Source: Chrysochromulina tobinii
Lineage: Eukaryota > Haptophyta > Prymnesiales > Chrysochromulinaceae
Direction of reading: 5' to 3'
Length of the DNA stretch: 13,297 nucleotides
NCBI GenBank assembly: GCA_001275005.1
Contig: JWZX01001662.1
Coordinates: 1 to 13,297 of the forward strand
Within the stretch, counting starts at the first letter, position 1, and every line of letters starts with the position of its first letter. The position numbers and the translations under genes were made by a program. Below the pieces are notes generated by a model, which was not told where the DNA came from, ran no database searches, and saw only the letters and a program-made list of their open reading frames with translations. This document shows positions 1-7,637 of this stretch, piece by piece.

Positions 1-88
1 AAGCATGGATGGGAAATCACTGCCGAAGGGCGTGGCACAACTGGCGTGAGCTGGTGCTCGAGAGACAGCTCATGAGGCGGGCTGTGCA
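1..88 (+). repeat. 88-bp block identical to 9325-9412 (inverted)
   Basis: Bases 1-88 are the exact reverse complement of 9325-9412 (88 of 88 by eye), and both copies are read in the same protein frame (AWMGNHCRRAWHNWREL and onward). The match stops sharply at 88/89. On the left it runs off the window, so its full length is unknown. Confidence 0.93.
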
Positions 89-2075
89 TGCATGGCGTCT
101 CAACACGGCGCTCAAGACGGCACACGAACTGCGCTCAACTCTAAGCTCGCTGTCTCCTGCGACGCGCAGCATGCGCAAGGCGATCAACAGCTGGATCGAG
201 TATGTCAACGCGCTGCACTCCGTGCGCCGAGCTACAGCTGCGCTGCGTCTGCGCGAGGAGCGTGTCGCGTTCAGCACGTGGCACGAGCATGTGTGGAGCG
301 AGGGCGAGCGCGACGCTGCCCTGCGGCGCGCGGTGTCGTCGATGCTGCAGTCGAGCGTGCGTGCGAGCCTGAACACGTGGACGTCGTATGCTGAGGAGCA
401 CGCGCAGGCGTCGCGCGTGCTGGCCGGCGCTCTGAGCTCGCTGCAGCCTGAGGGCCGTGCAATGCGCAGCGCCTTCATCACGTGGCGGGAACTTTTTTCT
501 GTCCTCGTTTCAATTCGGCGAAGCACCTCATCAGTTCTTCAGCTTGTGGAGCGGGTCGCGTTCTCCCTCTGGCAACACTATTCTCGGTTCACGACTCATC
601 GTCAGTCGTTGATGCACGCCGCTATTGGAGCCATGCAGTACAACCCTTTCAAGGCTGCGTGGTCCACCTGGCAAGAGTACATTACCTTTTACGGAACTGT
701 ACGGTGCCTCGTGCTCCAAGGCCTCGTCATCTCAAATGAAGCACAGTTGCGCAAGGCCTTTCTATTCTGGGCGAGCACAGCGAGATCTGGACGTGCTGCC
801 TGGCTTGCACGCGTGATGCCGCGCTGGAACACTGGCGTCTTTGTCACGCTCAAGGGCGCCGGTGACTGTCTCACTATTCATGAAGCAAGCAATACGTTGA
901 TCGCGGCCGGATGCGGAGGCGTGGTGCCCGTCTGGTCACTCAGTGATGGGTCCATGAAGTGGACCTTGAAGCATTCGTCGAACGAAGTTCGGTGCGTTGC
1001 AACCAATGGCACCAGGGTTGCCACGGGCGGCTCGGGTGGAAAGATCTGCCTCCATTCTCTGCGCACTGGGATGATGCTGAAGACTTTCCAGGGCTCATCT
1101 GCCACCGTGCATGCGCTTGCAATGATGGGTGATGCCATGGTGAGCGCAGGCACGGACCGGCATGTGCGCGTGTGGTCTGTGAGCGGCAAGAAGGACGTCA
1201 CGTTGCTCAAGGAGGAGCACACTGATTCGGTGCTTGGAGTGGCTCTTGGCTCGAAGATCATCGCCAGCGCAAGCGTGGACAAGAGTGCCAAACTCTGGCC
1301 GTTTGATTGGCGTCTGTTCCCGGATTCGAAACAGGATTGGAGGGCGCCGATTGGGGGAAGTATGAAGACGCTTCAGCATGAAGCTGCAGTCTACTCGGTG
1401 AGCGTGACCGACTTTGAGGTTGCGTGCGGCTGCTTCGACGGGCGTGTCTATCTGTGGTCTCTCAGCACGTACGTACGCACTCGGACCTTCTACCATGGAT
1501 CTGCCAAGGTCTGCTCGGTGCGGCTGCTCTGTGACCGGCTCGTGGCCAGCGGCGCGAGTGGTAAGGTGAAAGTTTGGAATACTTCCGCAAAGGCCGTCGA
1601 CGATGCGGAAGGCCCGTTCATGGGGACCCTGAATCACGGAGGCGCCGTGGTCGGAGTGGCCATCTCAGCGCAAGGCTCGATGGCAAGCGTCGGTCTGCAG
1701 AGTGGTGGGCTTCGTGTGTGGCGCCTTCTGCCTGATGACGATGATGATGGGAGTGAAGACGGCCTGAAGACGGACCCGGGCAGCGCACCCAGATCCGTCG
1801 GTCCGAAAGTCAATCCGTCTCCGGAGGAGCCAGCTTGGCTTCGAGAAGCGAGTGCTGCGCTCGGATCGCCGGCCCGCTCTTTCGCCTCGATCCGCTCCTC
1901 GCCGCGAGCGACCGGCTCCTCACCCGCGACCGGTTCCCCGCGCTTCGCATCCTCCCGTCACTCCCGCTCAGTCTCTCCCGCGGTACAGTCACCGGGCACG
2001 TTGGTGTCCCCGCGCACCCGCTCAGTCTCTCCCAGCAGTAGGCGTGGGTCGGAGAGCCTCTTGTTTTCCCCGTGA
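1..2075 (+). CDS. Sfi1-repeat / WD40-propeller fusion protein, 5' partial
   Basis: The frame is open from base 3 and the first ATG (9) lies inside a repeat that continues upstream in the paralogue at 7638-10772, so the true start is left of the window. Counting from that ATG (688 residues), residues 1-260 hold about eight Sfi1-type helices, each with a core such as AWHNW, AINSW, AFSTW, SLNTW, AFSLW, AWSTW or AFLFW; this repeat binds centrin in known Sfi1 proteins. Residues about 278-573 (nt 840-1727) form seven WD40 blades, ending VPVWS, ICLHS, VRVWS, AKLWP, VYLWS, VKVWN and LRVWR, which is one complete propeller. An acidic run (DDDDD) follows, then a Ser/Pro/Arg tail with many S-P sites, including RSVSP twice, likely targets of proline-directed kinases. 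I infer a cytoskeletal or centrin-fibre scaffold. Codons 1-27 and about 47-155 are shared with the paralogue. Confidence 0.85.
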   Translation, partial: AWMGNHCRRAWHNWRELVLERQLMRRAVHAWRLNTALKTAHELRSTLSSLSPATRSMRKAINSWIEYVNALHSVRRATAALRLREERVAFSTWHEHVWSEGERDAALRRAVSSMLQSSVRASLNTWTSYAEEHAQASRVLAGALSSLQPEGRAMRSAFITWRELFSVLVSIRRSTSSVLQLVERVAFSLWQHYSRFTTHRQSLMHAAIGAMQYNPFKAAWSTWQEYITFYGTVRCLVLQGLVISNEAQLRKAFLFWASTARSGRAAWLARVMPRWNTGVFVTLKGAGDCLTIHEASNTLIAAGCGGVVPVWSLSDGSMKWTLKHSSNEVRCVATNGTRVATGGSGGKICLHSLRTGMMLKTFQGSSATVHALAMMGDAMVSAGTDRHVRVWSVSGKKDVTLLKEEHTDSVLGVALGSKIIASASVDKSAKLWPFDWRLFPDSKQDWRAPIGGSMKTLQHEAAVYSVSVTDFEVACGCFDGRVYLWSLSTYVRTRTFYHGSAKVCSVRLLCDRLVASGASGKVKVWNTSAKAVDDAEGPFMGTLNHGGAVVGVAISAQGSMASVGLQSGGLRVWRLLPDDDDDGSEDGLKTDPGSAPRSVGPKVNPSPEEPAWLREASAALGSPARSFASIRSSPRATGSSPATGSPRFASSRHSRSVSPAVQSPGTLVSPRTRSVSPSSRRGSESLLFSP
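147..475 (+). repeat. Second inverted homology block shared with 8425-8753
   Basis: Position x here pairs with 8900 minus x on the opposite strand. Bases 238-472 are nearly identical (unit cores AFSTWHEHV, SLNTW and the segment ALSSLQPEGRAMRSA). Bases 205-237 are more diverged. Relative to the first block the register shifts by 513 bp, or 171 codons, so gene 1 lacks a multiple-repeat segment that the other gene has. Confidence 0.9.
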
Positions 2076-2627
2076 GGTAGGAGCAGCAGGACGAGGACCC
2101 CGCGCACGGCTTTCAATAAAGACGTTGTAACGATTAAGTATGGATGAGTTTCGCATGACTGAGCATGATGGCACCAGAAGGCGAGACGAAGTCGGCATCT
2201 TACGGCGGGGATTTCGGCGGCACGCGACAGTTATGCGGCGCGCGGAGCCGCGAGGACCCCGCACCATTCTGTAATAATACAGTATCTTCCTTGAAGCCGA
2301 GCACGACGTGTTGAGAACGACGGGGCCAGACGAGACGGGGCGTCTATAAAGTCGTAAATTACCGAGTCTTGCGTTCGGTTATTTAAGTAATGCTGGACAT
2401 GGACAACACCGATTTAAAGCCGTATAACGATCTTTCCTTCATGACCTCTCTCTCTGTGCATGTACCCACTACTCTGACTCTCCACATTCGATTGTACGCG
2501 GAATGTGTACCACATGCACATTCATGATCCATCATTAAACTTCTATGCTCGTATTCAAATTCAATCTCCACCAATCATCGAGGCCCGGGCCTGCAGTATG
2601 CTCTTTGCTCGAACAGCAAGCCGACAG
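2076..2627. other. Convergent intergenic region, no gene seen
   Basis: This 552-nt region lies between the 3' ends of two convergent genes and should hold both 3' UTRs. It is visibly poorer in GC than the flanking genes. Besides the AATAAA/TGTAA near 2115-2130 it holds a small hairpin at 2269-2282 (CTGTA-loop-TACAG) and a CT-rich run near 2440-2457. I see no RNA gene and no convincing ORF. Confidence 0.6.
2115..2120 (+). terminator. Candidate polyadenylation signal of the Sfi1-WD40 gene
   Basis: AATAAA lies 40 nt after the TGA stop of the WD40 fusion gene. A TGTAA follows at 2126-2130. Either could direct cleavage and polyadenylation; the organism's usual signal is not known from the window. 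Confidence 0.45.
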
Positions 2628-4475
2628 TCAGCCCTGCAGATACCGAGCACCGTAGCCCCTTTCGACTGCGTATGCTCTCGAGGCAGGAGCATCATAGAGA
2701 GAGGTACGTTCAGCGGAGTTGAGCTGAGCGGTGGCGAAAGCCGGCGGAGCACCGTAGCCGTGCTGCTGCGGCTGCATCAAGCCCTCCTGCTCGACGGAGA
2801 AGATGACACCCTCCGGGTTCTGGACATCCAAGCTCACTTGGCTGCCGTGGGTGACGAGGCGTGAATCGTCTTTCTCAAGCCACAGCCACGCGTCGCCCGC
2901 GCTCGCGCGCCAACCGGTCGGCTTCTTGCCGATCGACACCAGCGTGGCGGTGCCATTGGTCGCCGTGCGCACGATGCACTGCTGGCGCGACACGTAGGGG
3001 TTCTGGCTCGCCATGTCGTAACGTCCGAGCACCTGCTCCTCGCCGGCTCCGATGGTGTAGGGGCGGGTGGTGCGGCCAGACGAATCATACGCGGCCCCGC
3101 CCACCTGGGCGGACAAGACCCATCTGGTGTGAGGGCCGGTGGCCTGTGCTGCTGCGCCGGGCTGGGCGAAGGGAATGACGCGCCCCCGCATCTGCGTCGG
3201 CTGCATCTGCGGCTGCATCTGCTGCATCTGCTGCAACTGCTGCATCTGCGGCTGCATCTGCGGCTGCGGCTGCATCTGCATAGGCTGCTGCACTGGCATC
3301 TGCATCTGCGGATGCTGCATGGGCGGCAGCATCTGCTGCTGCATTGGCGGCTGCATCTGCGATACAATCGGCGGCGGCTGCATCTGCGGGAACATCTGCG
3401 GTTGCATCGTCATCGGCGAGTACATCTGCGGCGGCATCTGCAAGTGAAACCGCGGCTGCACCGAAGGCACATGCCCAGTGGGCACTACAAGGCCCTCCGG
3501 GCCTGGCGGCCACACCGCCCCATCCTCTGGCCCGTCAAAGTTGTGCCGCAGCCGCAGTCCTGGCCGCGCGCCTTCACGTACCACGCCACATACAATGGTG
3601 ACGTCGTCGATCTTGCCTCCCTGGAAAGGCTTCCCTTCCTCCGCCGCTGCGACCGTGAAGGGCGTCTTGACTGCCGGATCATTCTTGCGCATACCGATGG
3701 CCATAGCGCGCTTAGCGATGCTAACAGCCAGCAGGTTCACCGAGTTCTGTGCCGCGACCGGATCGGCACCCGATAGTACGCGCATCTGCTCAGAGACGCA
3801 CGCCTGAAGCTCCAGATCGAAGAGATTGTCGAGCACCCCATCCGTCGCAGCGATCACGATGTCGCCCACGCGCACGCGCGTCGTGAGCTCGTCCAGCTCC
3901 TTGTTCACGGAGCGAAAGTTCTTGGCCGAGGCCTGGAACGGATAGTTGAAGCCTTTGTTCTGGTCCTGGGACCGCAGCACGCAGCGCGGGAACAGAACTT
4001 CGGCCTTATCGGGGCCGAACTCGCGCATCGACGGGCGGAGCACGAGAGCGCCAGAATCGCCAAGATTGAGCAGCCGCAGCGTTTGAGTGCTTGCCTCCAG
4101 CTGGCCGAGGACCAGCGTCGTGCTGCCGCCCATCGGGAGCGGTGCCTCCGAGGCAATCTGCAGAGCGTCAACTAAGGTGGGCCCAGGGAACGCCGCGCGC
4201 GTTGGGATCAGGTGCAGCGCCGACATGTGGCAGCGCCGTAGAACTTCACGCGAGAAGAGACCCGGGTCGATACCGTTCCTCGCGCTCCCACCAACGCCAT
4301 CTGCGATGCCAAAGATGCCGAGGCGATCATCAAAGAAGAAGGCGTCCTCGCCGCCTTTTCCAGCCTTTTCGGGATGCGGGATGTTGTGCGCGCCGAACAC
4401 GACGTGCAGGCTCGACGCGCCGGGGATGATAAGGAGCAGCATCGGCAGCAACAGACGCTGCGGGCGCGCGTCCAT
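2628..4475 (-). CDS. PPTC7-like PP2C protein phosphatase with signal peptide and C-terminal FHA-like domain
   Basis: The 615-residue protein starts at an ATG (4475) with a hydrophobic N terminus, residues 8-22 (LLLPMLLLIIPGASS), typical of an ER signal peptide. Residues about 25-300 are a PPM/PP2C metal-dependent Ser/Thr phosphatase of the PPTC7/SpoIIE-like type. Metal-binding motifs are visible in order: GGED (D44), GIADGVGG (D59), DPGLFS, GGSTT, LGDSG, ATDGVLDN (D212) and KIDDVTIV (D290/D291). Residues 345-430 are a Met/Gln/Pro-rich low-complexity linker. Residues about 450-562 resemble an FHA phosphothreonine-binding domain (LGRYD, YVSRQQC, LVSIGKKPTGW, VTHGSQVSLD, GVIFSVE). Plant KAPP also joins FHA to PP2C, but in the other order and with a different PP2C branch. 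The phosphatase domain begins almost directly after the signal peptide, with no obvious transit peptide, so an endomembrane or secreted location is possible. The FHA assignment is less certain than PP2C. Confidence 0.85.
   Translation of the reverse strand: MDARPQRLLLPMLLLIIPGASSLHVVFGAHNIPHPEKAGKGGEDAFFFDDRLGIFGIADGVGGSARNGIDPGLFSREVLRRCHMSALHLIPTRAAFPGPTLVDALQIASEAPLPMGGSTTLVLGQLEASTQTLRLLNLGDSGALVLRPSMREFGPDKAEVLFPRCVLRSQDQNKGFNYPFQASAKNFRSVNKELDELTTRVRVGDIVIAATDGVLDNLFDLELQACVSEQMRVLSGADPVAAQNSVNLLAVSIAKRAMAIGMRKNDPAVKTPFTVAAAEEGKPFQGGKIDDVTIVCGVVREGARPGLRLRHNFDGPEDGAVWPPGPEGLVVPTGHVPSVQPRFHLQMPPQMYSPMTMQPQMFPQMQPPPIVSQMQPPMQQQMLPPMQHPQMQMPVQQPMQMQPQPQMQPQMQQLQQMQQMQPQMQPTQMRGRVIPFAQPGAAAQATGPHTRWVLSAQVGGAAYDSSGRTTRPYTIGAGEEQVLGRYDMASQNPYVSRQQCIVRTATNGTATLVSIGKKPTGWRASAGDAWLWLEKDDSRLVTHGSQVSLDVQNPEGVIFSVEQEGLMQPQQHGYGAPPAFATAQLNSAERTSLYDAPASRAYAVERGYGARYLQG
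3180..3440 (-). repeat. Low-complexity Met/Gln/Pro codon repeat in the phosphatase gene
   Basis: On the + strand, the words CTGCATCTGCGG and close variants recur in 6-bp and 12-bp steps. On the coding strand these are CAG/ATG/CCG-type codons for residues about 345-430. The repeat keeps several other frames open over this stretch, so antisense ORFs here are artefacts. Confidence 0.8.
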
Positions 4476-4572
4476 GTGGCACCGATGCTCGCCGTCAGAG
4501 GCTCCGATTTTCTTCTCGTCGTGGATGCGTAATCGAAGCGAAGCGAAGCGGTTGTACCGTTACGACGCGAAA

Positions 4573-4577
4573 TTACA
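4573..4577 (-). terminator. Possible TGTAA polyadenylation element of FANCL
   Basis: On the minus strand TGTAA occurs about 72 nt after the FANCL stop, in the 173-nt spacer before the phosphatase gene. TGTAA is the common polyadenylation element of green algae; its use here is inference. Confidence 0.25.
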
Positions 4578-4648
4578 AACTTCGCCGGTCGTTTCGTCAG
4601 AAAAACTCCACTAACCTCGACTTTCCGTCGTCCGACGTGGCGCGTACA

Positions 4649-5737
4649 TCAGCTCGCCTCACACGCGACCGGCGCGCAGCAGTACGGGCACTCACCGAAG
4701 AGTCGATTGAAGGACTGTTGCGTCGTCGCGAGACCGCGCAGCCACTCGCTCAGGCACGAGCGATGGAAAGGCTTGCTGCAGCCATCGCACGCGATCTCGG
4801 GCGCCGCGCCCTCGAGGTGGTAGCTGTAACAGATGGCACACTCGATCGCGTAGCTCTCGGCGCTGTCCTGGGCACCCGCCTCCTGCGGCGGCGGCAGCTG
4901 CAGGAGCAGCACGTCCTCGAGATTGGCGCGGACGGTGCGCCCGGGGTGCCAGCGCGAGAGGCGCGCGTTCAGGTTGTGCCGCAGCGGCGCCACTACCTTC
5001 TCAGCCCCAAGGAACTGAAGTACCGGTAACGAGGCTGGGGAGTCTTCACAGAGCTCGAGCTCGAGCGAGGAGTGTGAACCAATGGCGAGGCGGCGCGAGA
5101 CGCCCTCGCGGCTGGGCTTCTTGGGCTCGAGCACCCACGTGTTTGCGTCCAGGTCGTCGAGCATGTCCCATAGCAGCTGATGGCGCGCGAGTGCAGCCTG
5201 GAACTGCTCGATCGCAGTCGCGAGCGATGGCGTCGCCGCCGGCGCCAGCCAGCGCAGGGCAAATGGTGACGGCAGTGAGACCCGTGTCTTTGGTGGAGAG
5301 TGCGGATAGTCAGCTGGCAGCACCAGCCCGAGTGTGTGGCCGCGTCCGGCGCCGTCGACCACGAGCAGCTCGAGCTCGTCGAGCGCGGCACTCACGCTCT
5401 GCACCAGGTTCCAGCCAACCGCGTCCAGGTCGCGCACGATCAGCTCGTAGAAGGCGGCGGGCGGAAGTGCTGCCGGCGGCTCGACGCGCACGAGGCGTTC
5501 GACGAGTTCGCCGAGCTCTGCGAGGAAGCCTGCCACGTCGTCCGAGTTCCGGCGCAGCCGCTGATCAACGGCCTCCGACTGCCCTTCGAGAAGCTGCCGC
5601 AGCCGCGGACAGGCCTCAAATCGTGCTGGCGTGTCGCTGCGCGCGGACACGACGCGCAGCGCGAGCAGCTCGTTGCTCGCGCCGCCCACTTTGAGATAGC
5701 CGGCGAAGCCGTCGGCCGTCGGCAAGATGAGATCCAT
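4649..5737 (-). CDS. FANCL: FANCL, Fanconi anaemia E3 ubiquitin-protein ligase
   Basis: This is the RING E3 that monoubiquitinates FANCD2/FANCI in interstrand crosslink repair in the nucleus, working with the E2 UBE2T. The 362 residues are close to the human protein's length (375) and all domains can be followed. Residues about 1-82 match the ELF domain. Residues about 95-285 match the double-RWD region, with the highly conserved stretch from DDLDANTWVLEPKKP to RRLAIG (196-220) and FLGAEKVV. Residues 300-353 are a C4HC3 RING: C300, C303, C317, C320, H325, C328, C350, C353, with the family signatures PFHRSCLSEWLRGL and SFNRLFGECPYC. No zinc ligand is missing. The ATG at 5737 begins at the ELF domain. 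It is transcribed away from the DUF1350 gene across a 111-bp spacer. There is no sign of a break or intron. Confidence 0.96.
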   Translation of the reverse strand: MDLILPTADGFAGYLKVGGASNELLALRVVSARSDTPARFEACPRLRQLLEGQSEAVDQRLRRNSDDVAGFLAELGELVERLVRVEPPAALPPAAFYELIVRDLDAVGWNLVQSVSAALDELELLVVDGAGRGHTLGLVLPADYPHSPPKTRVSLPSPFALRWLAPAATPSLATAIEQFQAALARHQLLWDMLDDLDANTWVLEPKKPSREGVSRRLAIGSHSSLELELCEDSPASLPVLQFLGAEKVVAPLRHNLNARLSRWHPGRTVRANLEDVLLLQLPPPQEAGAQDSAESYAIECAICYSYHLEGAAPEIACDGCSKPFHRSCLSEWLRGLATTQQSFNRLFGECPYCCAPVACEAS

Positions 5738-5848
5738 CGTTCACAACGCGGCGGTGTGAAGTAAAGTCGGCTCGGCCTGGAGGAGGTTGCATCCGCAAAG
5801 AATGCGGCGCGATCTCTCCCACATCTCGCGTGACACTTTTTCGGACGC
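5738..5848. promoter_or_regulatory. Bidirectional spacer between FANCL and DUF1350 genes
   Basis: Only 111 bp separate the two divergent start codons, so both core promoters and 5' UTRs must lie here or overlap the genes. I see no TATA box and no clear known motif. Confidence 0.55.
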
Positions 5849-7006
5849 ATGCTGCCGACGCTCGTTCTCGCCGCCGCCTTCGCACGGCCGTCCTCCTTGT
5901 ATCGCTCGCCGGTCACAAACCTGCGCACCGGCGGCCCAAGAGCCAGCGGAAGCGCTCTCGTCGTGCTAGGTGGTACCTTGGCGCGTACGGCAGCAGCACG
6001 CCCCAAAGGCAAGGGCTGGGTCCAGTCGGGCAAAGCGTGGGTGCAGCTGCCACAGTCGACGCCGTGGGCGGTGGTACATTTTGTCGGTGGGGCCGGATTC
6101 GGTTCAGCGCCGCAATTTGTTTACAACGAGCTGCTCACAACCATCGTCCAACGCTGCGGCGTGGCCGTCATCGCCACGCCCTACGATGTAGCCTTCAACC
6201 ACCGCCAGCTTGCAGCCGCGACCCAGGACGCCTTTGAGCGTGCACGGGAAGAGTGCCAGACACTCTATGGGCTCTCCACCTCTGCACCCACCTACCGACT
6301 CGGCCACTCACTCGGGGCCAAATTGCTGCTGCTCAGCACGCTTCGAGCGGAGCGCGCCAGATTAGGCGCCGTCTCGAGCTCCAAGGAAGAGTCCGTGGAG
6401 AGGGGCGCGACAGCAGCGACTCCAACGGCAGCACCACCACTCGACGCTCTCGGGCTGATTGCGTACAACAATTTCGGGCTAAGCGACTCCGCTGCGCTCG
6501 CAGCCTCCTTCATTTCGGCTGCCCAGGGCGGCGACCGAGGTGCAGAGACGGCCCGCGCAGTTCTCGACGCATTTGGATTTGTGCAGCAGATAGCCTCCGT
6601 GACGGGTACGGCTGTGGACGTCACGCCGACTCCCGCCGAGTTGGACGCCGAGGTGGCTACGTGGTTCGGCGCTGCTTCGCCGACGCCTCAGCTCACCCTC
6701 TTGCGGTTTGATCTTGACGATCTCGATTCGTCAAATCGGCTGCTCGACGCACTGCCGCCGGAGGTGGCTCAGGGCGTGCGCGTCACGCGGCTGCCAGGTG
6801 GTCATCTGGCGCCCGTCTTCTTCCGCCTCGACCCGGCGGACATTGACCCGGCGCTCGCACTGCTCCTTGGGGGAGCCATGGGGTCGGGAGGCTTTTCCGT
6901 CGGCAGCTCCGAGGCGCTCGAGCCGCTGTGCGAGGCGGTGTGTGCGTGGATCTGGCCGGGCGCGAAGGTGCCGCCTCCACTTTTGTCCGCCAGGGCTGAT
7001 GAATAG
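5849..7006 (+). CDS. DUF1350 family alpha/beta-hydrolase, probably plastid-targeted
   Basis: The protein (385 residues) carries hallmarks of the DUF1350 family found in cyanobacteria and plastids: WAVVHFVGGAGFGSAPQFVY (73-92), the AVIATPYDVAFNH segment (106-118), and the nucleophile elbow GHSLGAK (152-158, likely catalytic S154), then IAYNNFG (204-210). A late PGGHLAP (316-322) may supply the catalytic His, and the Asp-rich FDLDDLD (287-293) may supply the acid. The biochemical function of the family is not firmly established. The N terminus has a hydrophobic stretch (LPTLVLAAAF) with Phe at the likely cleavage point, then a Ser/Arg/Pro-rich segment to about residue 55, consistent with a bipartite plastid presequence. 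Residues about 171-198 are a Ser/Thr/Ala-rich insertion not typical of the fold core. The gene is divergent from FANCL and convergent with the large Sfi1-repeat gene. Confidence 0.87.
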   Translation: MLPTLVLAAAFARPSSLYRSPVTNLRTGGPRASGSALVVLGGTLARTAAARPKGKGWVQSGKAWVQLPQSTPWAVVHFVGGAGFGSAPQFVYNELLTTIVQRCGVAVIATPYDVAFNHRQLAAATQDAFERAREECQTLYGLSTSAPTYRLGHSLGAKLLLLSTLRAERARLGAVSSSKEESVERGATAATPTAAPPLDALGLIAYNNFGLSDSAALAASFISAAQGGDRGAETARAVLDAFGFVQQIASVTGTAVDVTPTPAELDAEVATWFGAASPTPQLTLLRFDLDDLDSSNRLLDALPPEVAQGVRVTRLPGGHLAPVFFRLDPADIDPALALLLGGAMGSGGFSVGSSEALEPLCEAVCAWIWPGAKVPPPLLSARADE

Positions 7007-7637
7007 AAATGTTTGCCAAGTGAGATGTGTAGCCCTACATGTAAATACTGATGAAACCCGACCCGTGACATCACCGTCGAGATCTGTTGCTCGACCCGGG
7101 ACCTTCAGGCGGTCGGGTGCCGCGCTCACCGCACGGCACCGACCGCACCGCTGCACCGCTTTCGCTTGGAGGTGTTCAGCTGTTCACATCCCCACACACG
7201 GCATGGCCATGCCCCGCCGCCCCTGGAGCCTGGTCTGACGCATCCTGACTCGGACTCGGGAGACTGGACACCACACGACAGAGGCCTGAACTCAGAACTG
7301 TGAACGGAACGTGCCATACTGACCGCTTGACTGTCCTTTGCCTGTCACCATCTTCCACTGACATCTGACTGACCGTGATATGCCATCCTGTTCCACATAT
7401 ATGGTATGGTTCATGACAGATAGAGAATCCTTCCCTTTCGCTTCCAGTGTCTCCAGTATCCAGACCAATGACAAGCACGGCCTCTCCTCCTGAAACGTCA
7501 CCTTGGCGGCCGCAACTGGCGGCCGCGTCGGCGAAGTCGTCCGCTGAAAGGTAGACTCCTCTTCCAACGCAATTATAGGCGGCGGAGGTAGAGGCGAAGG
7601 CAGCCGAGGGAAGGGAACGGTATATTCACATTGTAAT
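7007..7637. other. Convergent intergenic region, no gene seen
   Basis: This 631-nt region separates the 3' ends of the DUF1350 gene and the large Sfi1-repeat gene. It holds a 13-bp near-repeat at 7504-7526 (TGGCGGCCGC twice). Short ORFs here have no recognisable domain, and one that overlaps the end of the Sfi1-repeat gene is a frame shadow. I see no RNA gene. Confidence 0.6.
7040..7044 (+). terminator. Possible TGTAA polyadenylation element of the DUF1350 gene
   Basis: TGTAA lies about 34 nt after the stop codon of the DUF1350 gene. It is listed because the same word recurs downstream of three other genes in this window; a chance match is quite possible. Confidence 0.25.

Noticed and set aside
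3085-3776. Several ORFs over the Met/Gln/Pro linker of the phosphatase gene (Ala/Asp-, His/Leu- and Cys/Gly-rich)
   Set aside because: The 6-bp repeat keeps all frames open. Only the minus frame is continuous with catalytic PP2C motifs.
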